In this document: piece by piece, positions 40,088 through 51,600 of the stretch
How positions within the stretch are numbered: position 1 is the stretch's first letter
How the letters are laid out: the number at the start of each line of letters is the position of its first letter
Assembly: GCF_000003605.2 (NCBI RefSeq)
Contig: NW_003152758.1
Coordinates: 86,712-150,711 of the forward strand
Origin: Saccoglossus kowalevskii
Taxonomy: Eukaryota > Hemichordata > Enteropneusta > Harrimaniidae
Direction of reading: 5' to 3'
Length of the DNA stretch: 64,000 nucleotides
The notes under the pieces: model-generated
What the model was told of the DNA's origin: nothing
What the model saw: only the letters and a program-made list of their open reading frames with translations
Database searches by the model: none
Program-made: the position numbers and the translations under genes

Positions 40088-40935
40088 AGAACCTGTTTGT
40101 TGACAGGTTTTTTTTTTGTCGTATCAAATTCTGTCTTGTATATATGATTCGACTCAACTGTGACTTTCAAACAATCACAACAAAATATGCGATTTGTGAT
40201 CTTTCTTTTGCAGATTATATTCAATCTCGATTACAATAGTAAATTGACGAGTGACCAAACGTAGATAAACAAAATAGTGGATTTGCAGATTTACACTGAC
40301 AAATGTCACGTGACACTAAAATCTTAAAAGTACTCGCTTACCGGAATTAACCGTATCACAATTTCACTTTTCAATGGAATTTGTACACTTCCGTTTGATT
40401 TACATCAGTTTATCAGCTGTGTGTCATTGTCCCCAAAATAGCACTGTGAATTTGACCAACTTAATCTTGGTAAAGTTCGATTAATAATATTTGAAATACT
40501 TTGATGTGAATCGTTTGCTCTTCAATATGGGACTTCCCACTGCTTCGGTGCACCGCCAATATATGCGACGATCTGATTTCGACTCAAATTAATAATAATA
40601 GTACACAGGCCTGTCATAATGTGCAATGTAGTTTGTTATATATTACGAGTGTTTATCATCGCAATATTTGTGAGTGATTGCTGGCGGAATTCATTTATGG
40701 AATGAAATGGAAAACGACCTTTGACACATGTCGGCGGTTATCAGGAAGGTACAAGAAGAAAATGGCGATGGTGACCACGACGACCCTTATTTCCCTTTCA
40801 CACACAAACAATTTCTCGCCTTCGGCTCATCGGACAATGAGTGTGATTAAAATAGTCTTCCTGCCTTAAGGTGGAGGTATTTGATTCACTTCCCTACTAA
40901 CTCAGGTGTGTGTTTCTTCTTATGTTCTATTGCAG

Positions 40936-41082
40936 TCGCACACGGAAGATTCCATTGTTATTGAAAAGGGGTACAAGCGTGTCGCAGTGGTGGAGAATTT
41001 CTTTGATATTATCTACAATGTGCACGTCGAAATGGACGGTCGCGGAGGAAAGCATGCCGGACAGAAGCGAACATACAAAGCT
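40936..41082 (+). CDS. NOL4: NOL4-family gene, coding exon 2
   Basis: This exon encodes residues 88-136 (49 codons). It follows a good acceptor (TTCTATTGCAG ending at 40935) and ends at GCT before donor GTGAGT at 41083, in phase 0 on both sides. The family core RVAVVENFFDIIYNVHVE is at residues 102-119 and KHAGQKRTYKA at 126-136. Vertebrate NOL4 has RVAVVEDFFDIIYSMHVE at the same place. The first 14 residues, SHTEDSIVIEKGYK, match the variable linker in vertebrates and are specific to this lineage. Exons 1 and 2 join without a gap in the family alignment, so no coding exon needs to be sought in the 22.4 kb between them. Confidence 0.93.
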
Positions 41083-41872
41083 GTGAGTATCGCGGGGAAT
41101 GTTTTGCAACGTTACGCTTCTATATCAGATCGCACCGCCACCTCATTTCAACACCCATCTTGGGGTATCATCCGTTGGAGGTCGTAAATCAAATTGGAGC
41201 TGTCCGAGCATGGAGAACTAACACGCGGAACGTCACGCTGGTTTCTGATATCACGTGATCACAATGTGTCACGTGAGAATTTCACATCACTCAATAAGAC
41301 ACACACCTTACATATTGCGTTCATTTCCTTGTCAATACATTTGTGTTCACTGTGTGACAGTCCACACCTTTTTTTCAAATGAATACGGTCAATAACACTT
41401 ATCGGTACGCCTATATACTAGTATAATGGATTGGCATGTCTCGGTAAAATACTATGTACTTCAGTACATCCCAAGCGATATAGTAACAACAATTAAATTA
41501 AAACGTTGGGATTACGTGTTTTTGTCCGTCAGATATTTTACTTGGAACAATGGTCGCTGTTTGTAAGGTCCTCTATCCAAGACAATCACAGGCGCCTTCG
41601 TGTACTGTATTCTATATTCGTTTTATTTTACAGTTAATCTTGGTCGCGAAACCTAATAAAAATCGTCTTTATTTGAGTTTGAAATTAAAACTGCGAGGCT
41701 TACGATCAGTATTAATGAAAGTCTGTGCTAATCGCTGCACTGTGAGTGGGATGCTCGTGAACAAAGGCCTTGGTGGTATTTATCCACAAACGTTGAGAGG
41801 AATTTCATTATACAAACGGGTCGGTGAAATTATTCGACGGTCTTGATAGCTCGTCTCTTTTCTCTCTCCTAG
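41083..41872 (+). other. Intron 2 of the NOL4-family gene (790 bp)
   Basis: This is a short GT..AG intron in phase 0, with donor GTGAGT and a pyrimidine-rich acceptor. It contains two TCACGTGA palindromes 18 bp apart (41251 and 41269). A 98-codon open frame at 41550-41846 shows no domain and is probably chance. It is much shorter than introns 1 and 3, so exons 2 and 3 form a compact pair. Confidence 0.85.
41250..41276. promoter_or_regulatory. Two palindromic E-boxes TCACGTGA in intron 2
   Basis: ATCACGTGAT at 41250-41259 and TCACGTGA at 41269-41276 lie 170 bp after exon 2. The 8-bp palindrome is the preferred site of USF, MITF/TFE and MAX-type bHLH-ZIP factors. Other copies in the window are at 1432, 4120, 25283, 30086, 38391, 40306, 44469 and 61418. 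Confidence 0.3.
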
Positions 41873-42085
41873 ATTGCTGAAAATTACGCTTTTCTTCCAC
41901 GCGAGGCCGTCACCAGGTTTTTAATGAGCTGTAATGAGTGTCAAAAGAGGATGCACTTGTCTCCCATAGCAACCAACGACAATAATCACATCCTCGATGA
42001 ACCGCCCATCATCGATTATAGTCTACCAATCACAACCACATACCACATACAGCAACAGAAACGGAAGTTGTCGGCCAGCTTCGAG
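41873..42085 (+). CDS. NOL4: NOL4-family gene, coding exon 3
   Basis: This exon encodes residues 137-207 (71 codons). The acceptor is a pyrimidine-rich tract ending CTCTCCTAG at 41872; the exon ends at GAG before donor GTGAGA at 42086, in phase 0. It carries the conserved segment YAFLPREAVTRFLMS and CxxCQKRMHL-type residues (SCNECQKRMHL), followed by a less conserved region with PPIIDYSLPITTTYHIQQQ, which corresponds to vertebrate MIDYNMPITMAYMKH. The two cysteines of CNEC are conserved in the family (CSEC in vertebrates). The splice donor lies in the first unit of a small tandem repeat, described separately. The expected next exon, with acidic SSIESDEFDMS-like sequence, was not found in the rest of the window. 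Confidence 0.92.
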
Positions 42086-42245
42086 GTGAGAGACCTTAAC
42101 TCCTTATTTATTTGTAGCCCCCCAATCATCGGCCAACTTTGACTACTTAACTCGTTCATATATAACCCCTCCCCCATGTCGGCCAGCATCTAGGTAAGTG
42201 TCCTTAACTCATTCATTTTTAGCACCCCATTGTCGGTCAGCTTTA
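42071..42245 (+). repeat. Four-unit tandem repeat copying the exon 3 end and splice donor
   Basis: Units start at 42071, 42129, 42179 and 42233 (spacing 58, 50 and 54 bp), each opening with TCGGYCARC. Unit 1 is the last 15 bases of exon 3 plus its donor (TCGAG then GTGAGA). Unit 3 keeps a donor-like TCTAG then GTAAGT. Units 2 and 4 have lost the GT. The stretch after each, CCTTAACTC or similar, is also shared. The repeat therefore arose by duplication of an exon-intron boundary, or the gene adopted one unit as its splice site. Confidence 0.75.
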
Positions 42246-45200
42246 AATTACATTCTCTCCCGCATCTTCCGCGATATAAACTTATTATGAAATGTATTTT
42301 ATTTATTCGAAGAATTCCATTCAACTTAAAATGAAAGATCTCAACACAGTTATAGAGAGACTGTGATTTTTGTAACAATTTGTGAGTGGAGGACGAATCC
42401 CGGGTGAATCTTTCAGATTCTTTTTTTTCCAAATTATAACATGCCGAACTTCACAAATCGAGCAAATACCGTTCTATGCGCGTCTTTAGTGTTATAACAT
42501 GTTAAGTACGCATGCGCAATTCATGAGCATTTCTTTAGCACACTGTCATCGTGATTCCTCTTGTATGAAAATTCTGACCAACTTTAAGGTTAGAACAAGT
42601 TTCTATATCGAAGAAACATAAAATAAGAAAATACAAACGTTTCTTTGGATAAATCGATATAAAGTGCGGAGGGAAATTATTCGACTGACTCTGTAGATGA
42701 TCGCCTTAGAAATTAAATCTCATATCTGTGCATTGTCTCTGAAGTAGGGTTTCAAGAGCTGTCAGTTACTGTTGTGGCACGCGCCGCATCACTAATGAAC
42801 CCAATTACGGGACAACGCCGTGATCTATATGGGAGATTTTTAGCTAGTTTACGGAACACCATTTTTTACAATTAATGAGTTATTGGGAACGAAACGGACG
42901 ACACTGGATTATCAGTTGTGAGAAAGTCACGTTATTAAGACCACTTTTCGTTTTGCTGAGAGAAGAAGTTTGCAGACAAAGGGTTCCATGAAAGTGACCT
43001 CTGCGAAAAACTAGCTCTCTATAGATATGATGGGCCTCTAGGTTAATTCAGTGCCGGATTTTCCATTTTTCATCGAGCCTGATTCACCCGAGCTGCACGG
43101 CAATGCCAATGACGATAACCTCTTGTTTCTAATCTTAAGTACTAGTAAATAAATCTATTACGGTGTTGAATCGAAAGTCTGAGCCGCCGCGAGCGGACGA
43201 CAATGTAGTGAAAAATGTTATTGTGTGTATTAATTTCCCGCCAATACGTGAAATAAGTTGTATGTGTATTTGTCTGCATGCTTCGTTCTTTAAAATGGTC
43301 CGTACGAACATTCTATGATGCGACTCGGAACTCAAAAATGCTGCTTTTGGCGGGTAGCAGTACAGCGGGAATGACATTAGAAGGTCGAAACCTGCTTTTG
43401 AGAAACCCATGTGGATTGTTGCAGGCTCCCATGGCTTTAGATTAAATGGACGGTCGGTGCAGTTGTGAGGTTTTATTTTGTATGAATATAGATATTGCCC
43501 TAAAATAGTTTCCATGAATGGCCACCAGGAAAGAAAGGCATTGCATTGCAAGACTATTTCTCAAATTCAATACTCTTTGAAACGTATATTTCGCTAAAAG
43601 CTTTCGTGTATCTTTTCATTTTTGATATTTTATTTGAAAACTCCAAGCTACCGTTCTTGTACGCGGGAAGTGGCATCACTCTACTGTCGTCCCTATTGTA
43701 GCTCAGACGAAAAAGTCAACCGGTATCTCACCTTGGTGACGTCATATCTTTTCATTACCTGCTCTATCATGTTTGAACTGCGATCGTTTTTTTCGTAAGA
43801 AAAAGCCCCTTTCAACCAAACTTTGCAAAATAACGCTGCACATTCCGCTCTTCAGTGTCGCCGTGCTAGAATGATGGACGCTGGACAAACGAAGACCTTT
43901 TCAAAAAAATATACCATGTATGTTTTAGCATGTTTGTTCGACATTGTATGTTGTTATACATACCTCTTTTTGGTGTATTGTAAATTAAACGCGTTGTTTT
44001 TTTTCGCGGAACAAAACGTTTGTCAAAATAATTAACTGCGCGAATGCGCATGCGCTTTCAATTACTGACCTTTTTTGAAGCACGAAATAGGTTTCAGCAC
44101 AAGGAATGTATAACCATAAGGTCTATGGTATAACAGATAACACGTTCGTTCCCGTGGAAATTTATGTATATATATTTTTTTATTTCGAAGAAAAAATTGC
44201 GATAGTAAATGTTTGTTATATTTGAGAATTATCATTGGAATTTAAGAATTTAAATTGATGTAGGACAAGTGGTTATTTTTACCGATGTGTGTTGGTTAAT
44301 ATTTGATTACTCCACTCATGGTCACTTGTTTTGTTCTGATTCCCCCATATATATATTGTGTCCTTGGGTTCTGTTCAGCAATTCCCTTCCATGTATCCAC
44401 ACCGGGAAGTAATACCCAACCTGAAACAAGAACAAGGTTTTTAAAAATTCTGGTTATACATATTGCCGTCACGTGATTCCAGAATTATTGTTACATCAAT
44501 CACCTAATATGCAATATGGGCTGTACCATTATTCTGGTAGGGGATTAGAAGTTCCGTGTAATATATTTGTGATTACTGTAGATCAAGTCTCGTATAAATG
44601 TTCTTGTCTATGAATGTTTGTTACTAATGCCCCATCCCTCAGTAAAAATGGTCCTCTTTATATAAAGCGACTTCGCGCGGCGTATATTTTAAAAACAAAC
44701 CAATGAATAATAATGATGATGATATGCCACAGGCCCTCTATATTTTCCATCCCGTGATGGAACGGCTATGGATATTTGTTCTGAGTTCATGCCAATTTGA
44801 GGCTGGCGGGTCGGTTCACCTGTCACCATAAATATAATCTTCACTGTCGATAGAATCCTTCTCTCATCGTGGTTTGACTCTCTTTATGCAGGGATGATCA
44901 TAGTACATTTCAAATAATGGCTTTTTTTTCATGGGAATCAATCTGAAGCCGGCATTCTACTCAGTTTCTATATCGAATAATGATTGTGGATTATATCGGG
45001 ATAAGATTACTGCGGATTAATTTCAAGAACATAAGTTGTAAAGGGGTCGCTCTCTTCTAGTGGCACATGTGCTGTCCTAGCCGTAATCTTTTCTGGTTTC
45101 TACCAAACTATTGCGAAAATGAATAAAGAAGCGAAAGAAAAAATAAAACAAAACAAAACAAATCTCAGGACCAGAAAGAAATTTGTGTTATTTTCCTTTC

Positions 45201-45790
45201 CGCATTGATTGTCAGTATTTGCCTTCAGTTAGTTTCTCGCTTCAAATACGATCTACCACAGATGTCAAGTACATGTACATATATTATCGATCAATCAAAA
45301 GTGATTTATCTGTGGATATAGAACTGGATCTACTGAACCGTAACGTGGTCTAATACCAATAAAAATAAACAACAACATTAATTTAGCAACCGGTCGAGCG
45401 TACAGTGGACAAGCAGACATGCAGGCAGTCAATGGCTGATCTAGGTGCTCCTTAAATTAATATGACAAGATGCGGATCAGTCATTTCGTCGCCAGGGGCA
45501 ACCGGACGGTAGAAAATTGTTTCCGTCGAAATTTCCGCATTTGTAAGCGTTTTCTTAAAAAGAATAGAACGGGGTTGTCTCTTCAGACGCCATTTCCCAC
45601 CGACTAGTTTAAGAGGAAGTGAGAGAAAACAGCGAAATCGACTAATTTGACCGGATATGGTGTCATCGGCTATGGGCATGTTCGTTTCTGAAAGGGCGAT
45701 TTTCGTGTAAACAACAAAGCATTTTGTTGTCTACGTCACATGGGACCCCTGTCGAACATGACGCGTCGTGACAGCGACTTCGTATTCACA

Positions 45791-45820
45791 TGTATATCGT
45801 ATATCGTGTATCGTATATCG
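45791..45820. repeat. Short tandem repeat of TATCG-type units
   Basis: Four copies of a GTATATC or GTGTATC word in a row in intron 3. Confidence 0.8.
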
Positions 45821-45900
45821 AGGTTTGACCTGGGCGCGACTTGCACTAATTACCGCTGGTGACTTCTTGGATACCTTCCTATCGCCTGAAAATTCCTAAT

Positions 45901-46023
45901 TTAAAGCTTGGTAACGTCACAATTTGCACTCGTTGATCTGCGCAGCAGTCAAAGTCACCATCCTTGTGTATATGAGACCCATATATTTTGCACATGCGTG
46001 GCGCGACGACTACCGCCCTTTAA
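45901..46023. mobile_element. TTAA MITE, family B, diverged copy (123 bp)
   Basis: The right end GCGCGACGACTACCGCCCTT followed by TAA matches the family B right end well. The left end TTAAAGCTTGGTAACGTCAC is a more diverged inverted counterpart. Length and boundaries agree with the 62788 copy. Confidence 0.6.
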
Positions 46024-47017
46024 TATAGTGGTTATGTCCAATGTTTCAGTTTATTTCAAACCAAAGAAATCAGTGATTGCGTAATGTTTCATATCGCATG
46101 GTTCATACGATACAACCTATGCGATGGGTGACGTAAACGCGTTATGGTAATTTTGTAGCCACGTGACATACAAGAAAGTAGTTTCGAGTTCCGTCTCTTT
46201 GGATGGCGCCGCGATAGTTCCAGAAGGGTTTCTCAGTTTTGCTTAATGTGACTGCGGGAACTGCCCTTGGGCGGCAATGTTCCTGCTAAAGTATTGAACT
46301 AACTACTACTCTATGTATTAAACATGAGTGCTATGCAGCGTAATGACGGGCTGCCACTGACCCACATGGGGTGATTCTGTCAAACGAGTTGATCTTGTAG
46401 TCTGTAACTACAAATACACTGTGGCTTCGGTTGGGGACAATGTCAAATCTATGTTACCTATACAGAGTTCTAATCGCGTGAGGCAAGTCCGATTAAAGCT
46501 TGTCATTTGAAATTTGTATTCCCATATGCGTGAAGGTAATTTCCATTCACACTTTTCAAAATTATTTAGTCGCCATGCAAACTACTGTCCCTTTCCAGTT
46601 TCTGAATAATGCGCAACCCTATGAGACACTGACTTCGCGTTTTGCGATCGGTTCTTGAGGCTATTCATCTTCTCTAGGTTTATTAGACCTAAACTGTTCT
46701 GATTTATATGACGAAAAATCCATCAACACATAAGAGTGTTTTATTTGAAACTGAAGCTAGATCCGCCTAAAAGCTAGCTCTAACCCACCCTGAATTGAAA
46801 AATGTTCGGTACAGTTATCCGAGAATTAAGAACAGTTATGGATACTGGCTGCCATGGAAATTCCTTTAAGCGACCAATCACGCGGATGTTGCTGAAAATG
46901 TTGATTTCTTAAATACCGACAGATCATGTATATGAAGCATTAGGGAGGGTGATCACCGTTCATATTGTTTATACTGTACTAGGGAGTCCTAGTACCCTGA
47001 GTGCGGCTTTGTTGTAC

Positions 47018-47018
47018 G

Positions 47019-47052
<34 letters not shown>

Positions 47053-47053
47053 G
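47018..47053. repeat. TACT/CTTA tetranucleotide repeat
   Basis: About nine perfect copies of a 4-bp unit in intron 3. Confidence 0.95.
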
Positions 47054-47401
47054 GCGGTTCGATCATTTCGGCCAGTATTGTTTCGTGGAGTCTTGTGCAC
47101 GAAACTTTAAAAGTGAAATTTGAGGCGGAAATGTCAATGTTAAGAGACGAATGAATTTTGGGTAGATATTTTCGGGAGAACATCCAGGCATTTTCACTGC
47201 CTGGCAACCATCACAGTGAAAACAAAGGCCGACAATTTTCAGAAAACCGTACTTTGGTATAGTTGTTGAGACTCCCCTGAACAGTGCGACAAGATTGCCC
47301 CTACTTTGAAGTTGAGTTTGTGCTGTTTCCTTGGCTTGAGCTGTTTTCACCGGTTCTTCGACCGGCCTTCCACAGCAGCTCGGAGCCCATAGAAATACAA
47401 A

Positions 47402-47523
47402 TTAAAGCAACGTGGAACGTTCTATGTGACGTAGCTAGGCCCCTGAGATTACAGAACATTGGACCCACAGACGTATGGGTTCCCTATCGAAAACACGCGG
47501 TCACGACGACCGCCGCCCTTTGT
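47402..47523. mobile_element. TTAA MITE, family B, diverged copy (about 122 bp)
   Basis: The right part, TATCGAAAACACGCGGTCAC then GACGACCGCCGCCCTTTG, matches the right arm and subterminal region of the 62788 copy (ATCGAACACGCGCTGCGCGA). The left end TTAAAGCAACGTGG is weakly similar. The right TTAA has decayed. Confidence 0.5.
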
Positions 47524-48603
47524 GTAGAACGGATGGACTTTCATAAACAAAAATATGCATGTACACATTTTCATTAAAAAAGTGCCTGAGTTTCGAATAT
47601 TGATGTTGGCCAATTCATTTGAAATCAGCGAACGCACGACATTAACAACTGCCAAAACGCTATTCTTTCGCGCGAATTCACTGGTAATTGGATATTCACA
47701 ACATCGTCTGCATTTCTGATTGTATTGCGAATTTTTGCCGACCAGCAACAACTACCCCGATTTTAAGAGAACGCGAGATGAGCTATAACACTGATTAAAA
47801 GAAACACAAAATGCGAATTTAAATCTGCGTGTTATGGGGCGGATAAAATTTAATTGTGTACACAGGCTGACAGCCCCCATCCCCCTTCCGTTACATACAG
47901 CAATATTTCGTAGTTTGAACGAAATAATTATTATTTTATTACCCCTGGCCCGGTTCGTGTCTTTATGGTTAGGTTGATTGCGCTGGGCGAACCCAAGCAG
48001 GTCTTGTTAACAGCCGATGCAAATTGACCAAAATCGCCATGATTAAAATTGAATTGTAAGCGAGCATGATTAGTTTCCAAATCTCTGATTATATCAAAAT
48101 ATTTAATTTTGTTCCGTGTTGCTGGCGGTGCTGCCGGGCCGATCGCAAATGAACGATTGGTGCAGAATGTTAGATTGGTCATAACGTCAACTCATTCCTC
48201 ATTTCGAAATCGGACTGCTACGAGAGGCCTCCTACTCTTTGTCATGACCCATACTCTCATGCGTTGGTAAAACCCAGGGCCCACTTTCAAATAAATAAAC
48301 TGAGAAATCTTTCCCCTTGCAATATTGAAGATATTTATCTATACCCTACGTTGCTTGGCAACGAATGAATTCGATTTCGTCCTGTAAAATAATGGGCCAA
48401 CCATTTGAAGTCATGGGGGCTGAAAAAGTGTGGCCAAGGCATTTTTTCACAGCATGTTATCTGTATATTTTTTTAATTATTCTTGGATATTTTATATGCA
48501 ATACCCGGCTTGCATTTTTTTGCTTTCGGTATCTAGGTTGCAAATTTGTCTTTCAGCCACCCCCATGATTTATAATGGTCGGTCCCTAAAGTATAGCACT
48601 GAC

Positions 48604-48629
48604 CAGGGAACTGTAATTACAGCTCCCTG
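48604..48629. repeat. 26-bp near-perfect palindrome
   Basis: CAGGGAACTGTAATT continues into ACAGCTCCCTG. The whole is self-complementary except for one position pair. It is centred on AATT in intron 3. No function is apparent. Confidence 0.7.
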
Positions 48630-51600
48630 CACTGACTGATCCTCGATTAAAACACGACACCGTTATTTTACACCTGTGAAATCGGCGACATCACGTTTTG
48701 AATCACCTGTTTTTGTCATGATTCTTAGCTATACTAAATACGACAATATACTACAGTGGTAAAAGTCATCAATTGGAATTGCCAACGGGAATGTACAGTC
48801 CTATTCCGCTCACTTTGATCAGGTGGCATCGTTAATATGCGTTCTGCGCACCGATAACGCGCAGTTTCTAAAGTGTTAACGTGAATGGCGACACCGCGCA
48901 TTGTCATCATTGCATGGCCATCTAGCGATGTGAATTACAAGCATAATTAGGGAGGGTATACGATGACAGAATAGTTTTTAATTTTCTAAAAGACTTGAAA
49001 TCTTTTCATCCACTCAGATTGCAACGAAGTCTCACAATGCTAATTAAAGTCCGGGGCGCAGATGATTTATCGGAGATAAACGAGGTCTTTATTTTAGCTT
49101 CGGGCATTTTAACTCGTTCGACAACCACGTTATCCTTATTTGCATAATATCCAACCCATCACTGATTAGATAGCAAGGTGTTGTCATCTAATCGCTACTA
49201 TCACCATGACTACGAGACGCTTCAATTTCAATCCTGGTATAGTATACGTGTTACTGATCAGTATTTGAAAACCATGGGCATACCATTTGTATGGCGAGGA
49301 TGGATAAGTGGAGAACAAGAAAACGTGGCGATATTTGGCGATTACTGCGCGCGAGGCTGTTCACTTGATCAGTCAAGCAGGCCTTGCAGTAGGTAGTGAG
49401 CCCAAATTTGTCTTAGTTGGTGTGCGCAAATTACCTACACCCCGTACCTGTTTAGTGTGTGTCTATAGCCAGTGAAGATTATACTATATTCGCTAGCGGT
49501 AAATGTCGTACGAGTCTGGTGCAGATTGAGTTTCTACGTATGTGAATATCAATAGTGATTCTCCGCTGACGGTGACGTGCGCATTTATATATCCTGACGG
49601 GCGCTGCCATGTTGGAATTCGCGTAACCATAGACACCAACCAGGACAAGCACATATATATATCATTTGGAATAAATCTAGCTGTTTAACCACAGTAAATT
49701 ATGTTATGTCACAGTAAAATTGCAATGGGTAATTTGTGAGTAGCGCCCTCCTCCAGGCGTTATCGTTGATATCGTCACAGGGCAAGATATTTACGCAAAA
49801 CCAAATAAGATTACTCGGTCCCCATTAATGCCCATCTCCCAGAAATACGAAAAAAATACACAAATGGTACGATCTGTTTAATGTCTGAACTGGTTTATGC
49901 GGGTGGAATTATTTTCCATATTTTCGCTGGAGGGATAAATATATAATCAAGCGAATATACCTGTTTACATTCAATTCATCAAAAATCGGTGAAAATAAAT
50001 TCCATACAAAACACCCAAAAATCTTTTTCAGCGAGTAAAGATAACGTTACAAAAGGAAAATTAGCCGCAACCATGGATTGGGTAATTGTTCTCACGCGCC
50101 ACGGAGGGCTGCGAACAACTGAACCTTATTAACTCACACTGTTCAGTTCCATCGTCTGTCTTATTATCTGACGCCTCTTTGGGAAGACTTCAGATAAGAT
50201 GAGGCAACTTGTCATACTGTTGCTTCAATCGACTCGCCTTTATACCGAAACATTAAGTATGTATTTTTTAGATATCTGGAACCTACATTGAGCGTTTTCA
50301 TTTTGTACCAGATTCTCAAAACAAACGGCGGATTTACCAATCGTCCCATTTAAGTTTATTAATGCACCATTTTATTCCACAATAGCAGTAAATGCCACTG
50401 GTTGTGCGCTTCAAACTTTTATTTTGTGTTTCGTTTAGACATTCTGAATTTCTTAACGTGGAATTCTGACAACAACATCGTACGTTTCTGATTTCCACGA
50501 GGAACGAAATCGCGTGCATGCTTTTCCAACATACATTGTCTACATGTGTTATCTAGAAAAGTACTTTCTTTTATACAATTTCAATGCCGGTCGATTATTT
50601 GCCTCCAAGGGGGTCCGGTTCGGTTTTTTTTTCAACCAGAACAACGGGTAAACTAGTCACAGCGGGGGTTGCAAACTTGGGTGCTTGGTTTTTACGATAT
50701 GCACGATATAATTACACTGACTCTAGTAACTAATGGGTTAAGAATATATACTAGGTAGCACCAACTATACATGCTGTAGAAATATTATATTTAACTCGAG
50801 TCCGTTTTCGTAGCAAGCGGAGCACTGCGTTGTGTACAATGCATTGTAAATTACTTGTGAAGAGTCGCACGCAAGACACGAAGACACGTGTTACCTACAC
50901 TGGACTCGTAGTATTAATTGTAAAACGCCCTATAAGGAAATATGTCTACGACATATGGGACCTCATCATTTACTTTGTCGTTCTCTCTTGTTGTCTTTTA
51001 ACTATCAAACCCGGGGCATGTTTGGCGAAGGATTTATCTCGGTCTCAGTAAAATGAACCAAGATGGCTGGCATTGCAACCGAGGCAGGTGTGATGCAGTT
51101 CTTTCATCGACGATGACGTCACCGATATATTCCAAATCGTGTCTTTTCTTGCATTACATAATTCTCTTAAAAACAGACATGTACGATTGAGTTTATGCCT
51201 TGAACAGCATTTTTTTAGAAATCGTCCGGAGAGAAATCGATCAGAACTTGACACGAACCGTGACAAAAGTCAAAGCTTAAAAGCAGACATGCGCATTAAG
51301 TCTCGTACAGTGATTCGTTCACGGTCCAGGGGACACGTCACATAATTGTCCTCTAGGGTGCACTGATCATTAGCTTTACGTAGCTCTGAAACAATTAAAA
51401 ACTGATTACTCAAAGGAATAATTGGACAGGGTATTTATTACAAACGCTTTACTGCATGTGTTGCATTTAAGTAGTAAAAGTCACCAGTAAGAAAAACACA
51501 GTAAGAACTTAAACCAACACAAAAGATTCGGTTTGTATTTTCTTCTTGTACTCTATTTTCTTTTTAGTCGGAAATTATGAGCTGACGTTGAATATGCTTG

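Larger units (their letters stand above)
18501..40935 (+). other. Intron 1 of the NOL4-family gene (22.4 kb)
   Basis: This is GT..AG, phase 0. Up to 35508 it holds no recognisable coding exon, RNA gene or transposon beyond the short items listed separately: dinucleotide and homopolymer tracts, a hairpin at 25344-25384 and an unassigned open frame near 25 kb. From 35509 it contains a 52-bp satellite with an assembly gap. From 37037 to 39868 nothing was recognised apart from one palindromic CRE-type site and one TCACGTGA site. The last 1.1 kb before exon 2 contains paired CCAAT boxes. Many short open frames are present, but none has a recognisable domain and most begin at non-ATG codons. Confidence 0.8.

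Noticed and set aside
41550-41846. 98-codon frame directly before exon 3.
   Set aside because: It is inside intron 2, has no family match and is separated from exon 3 by the acceptor tract.
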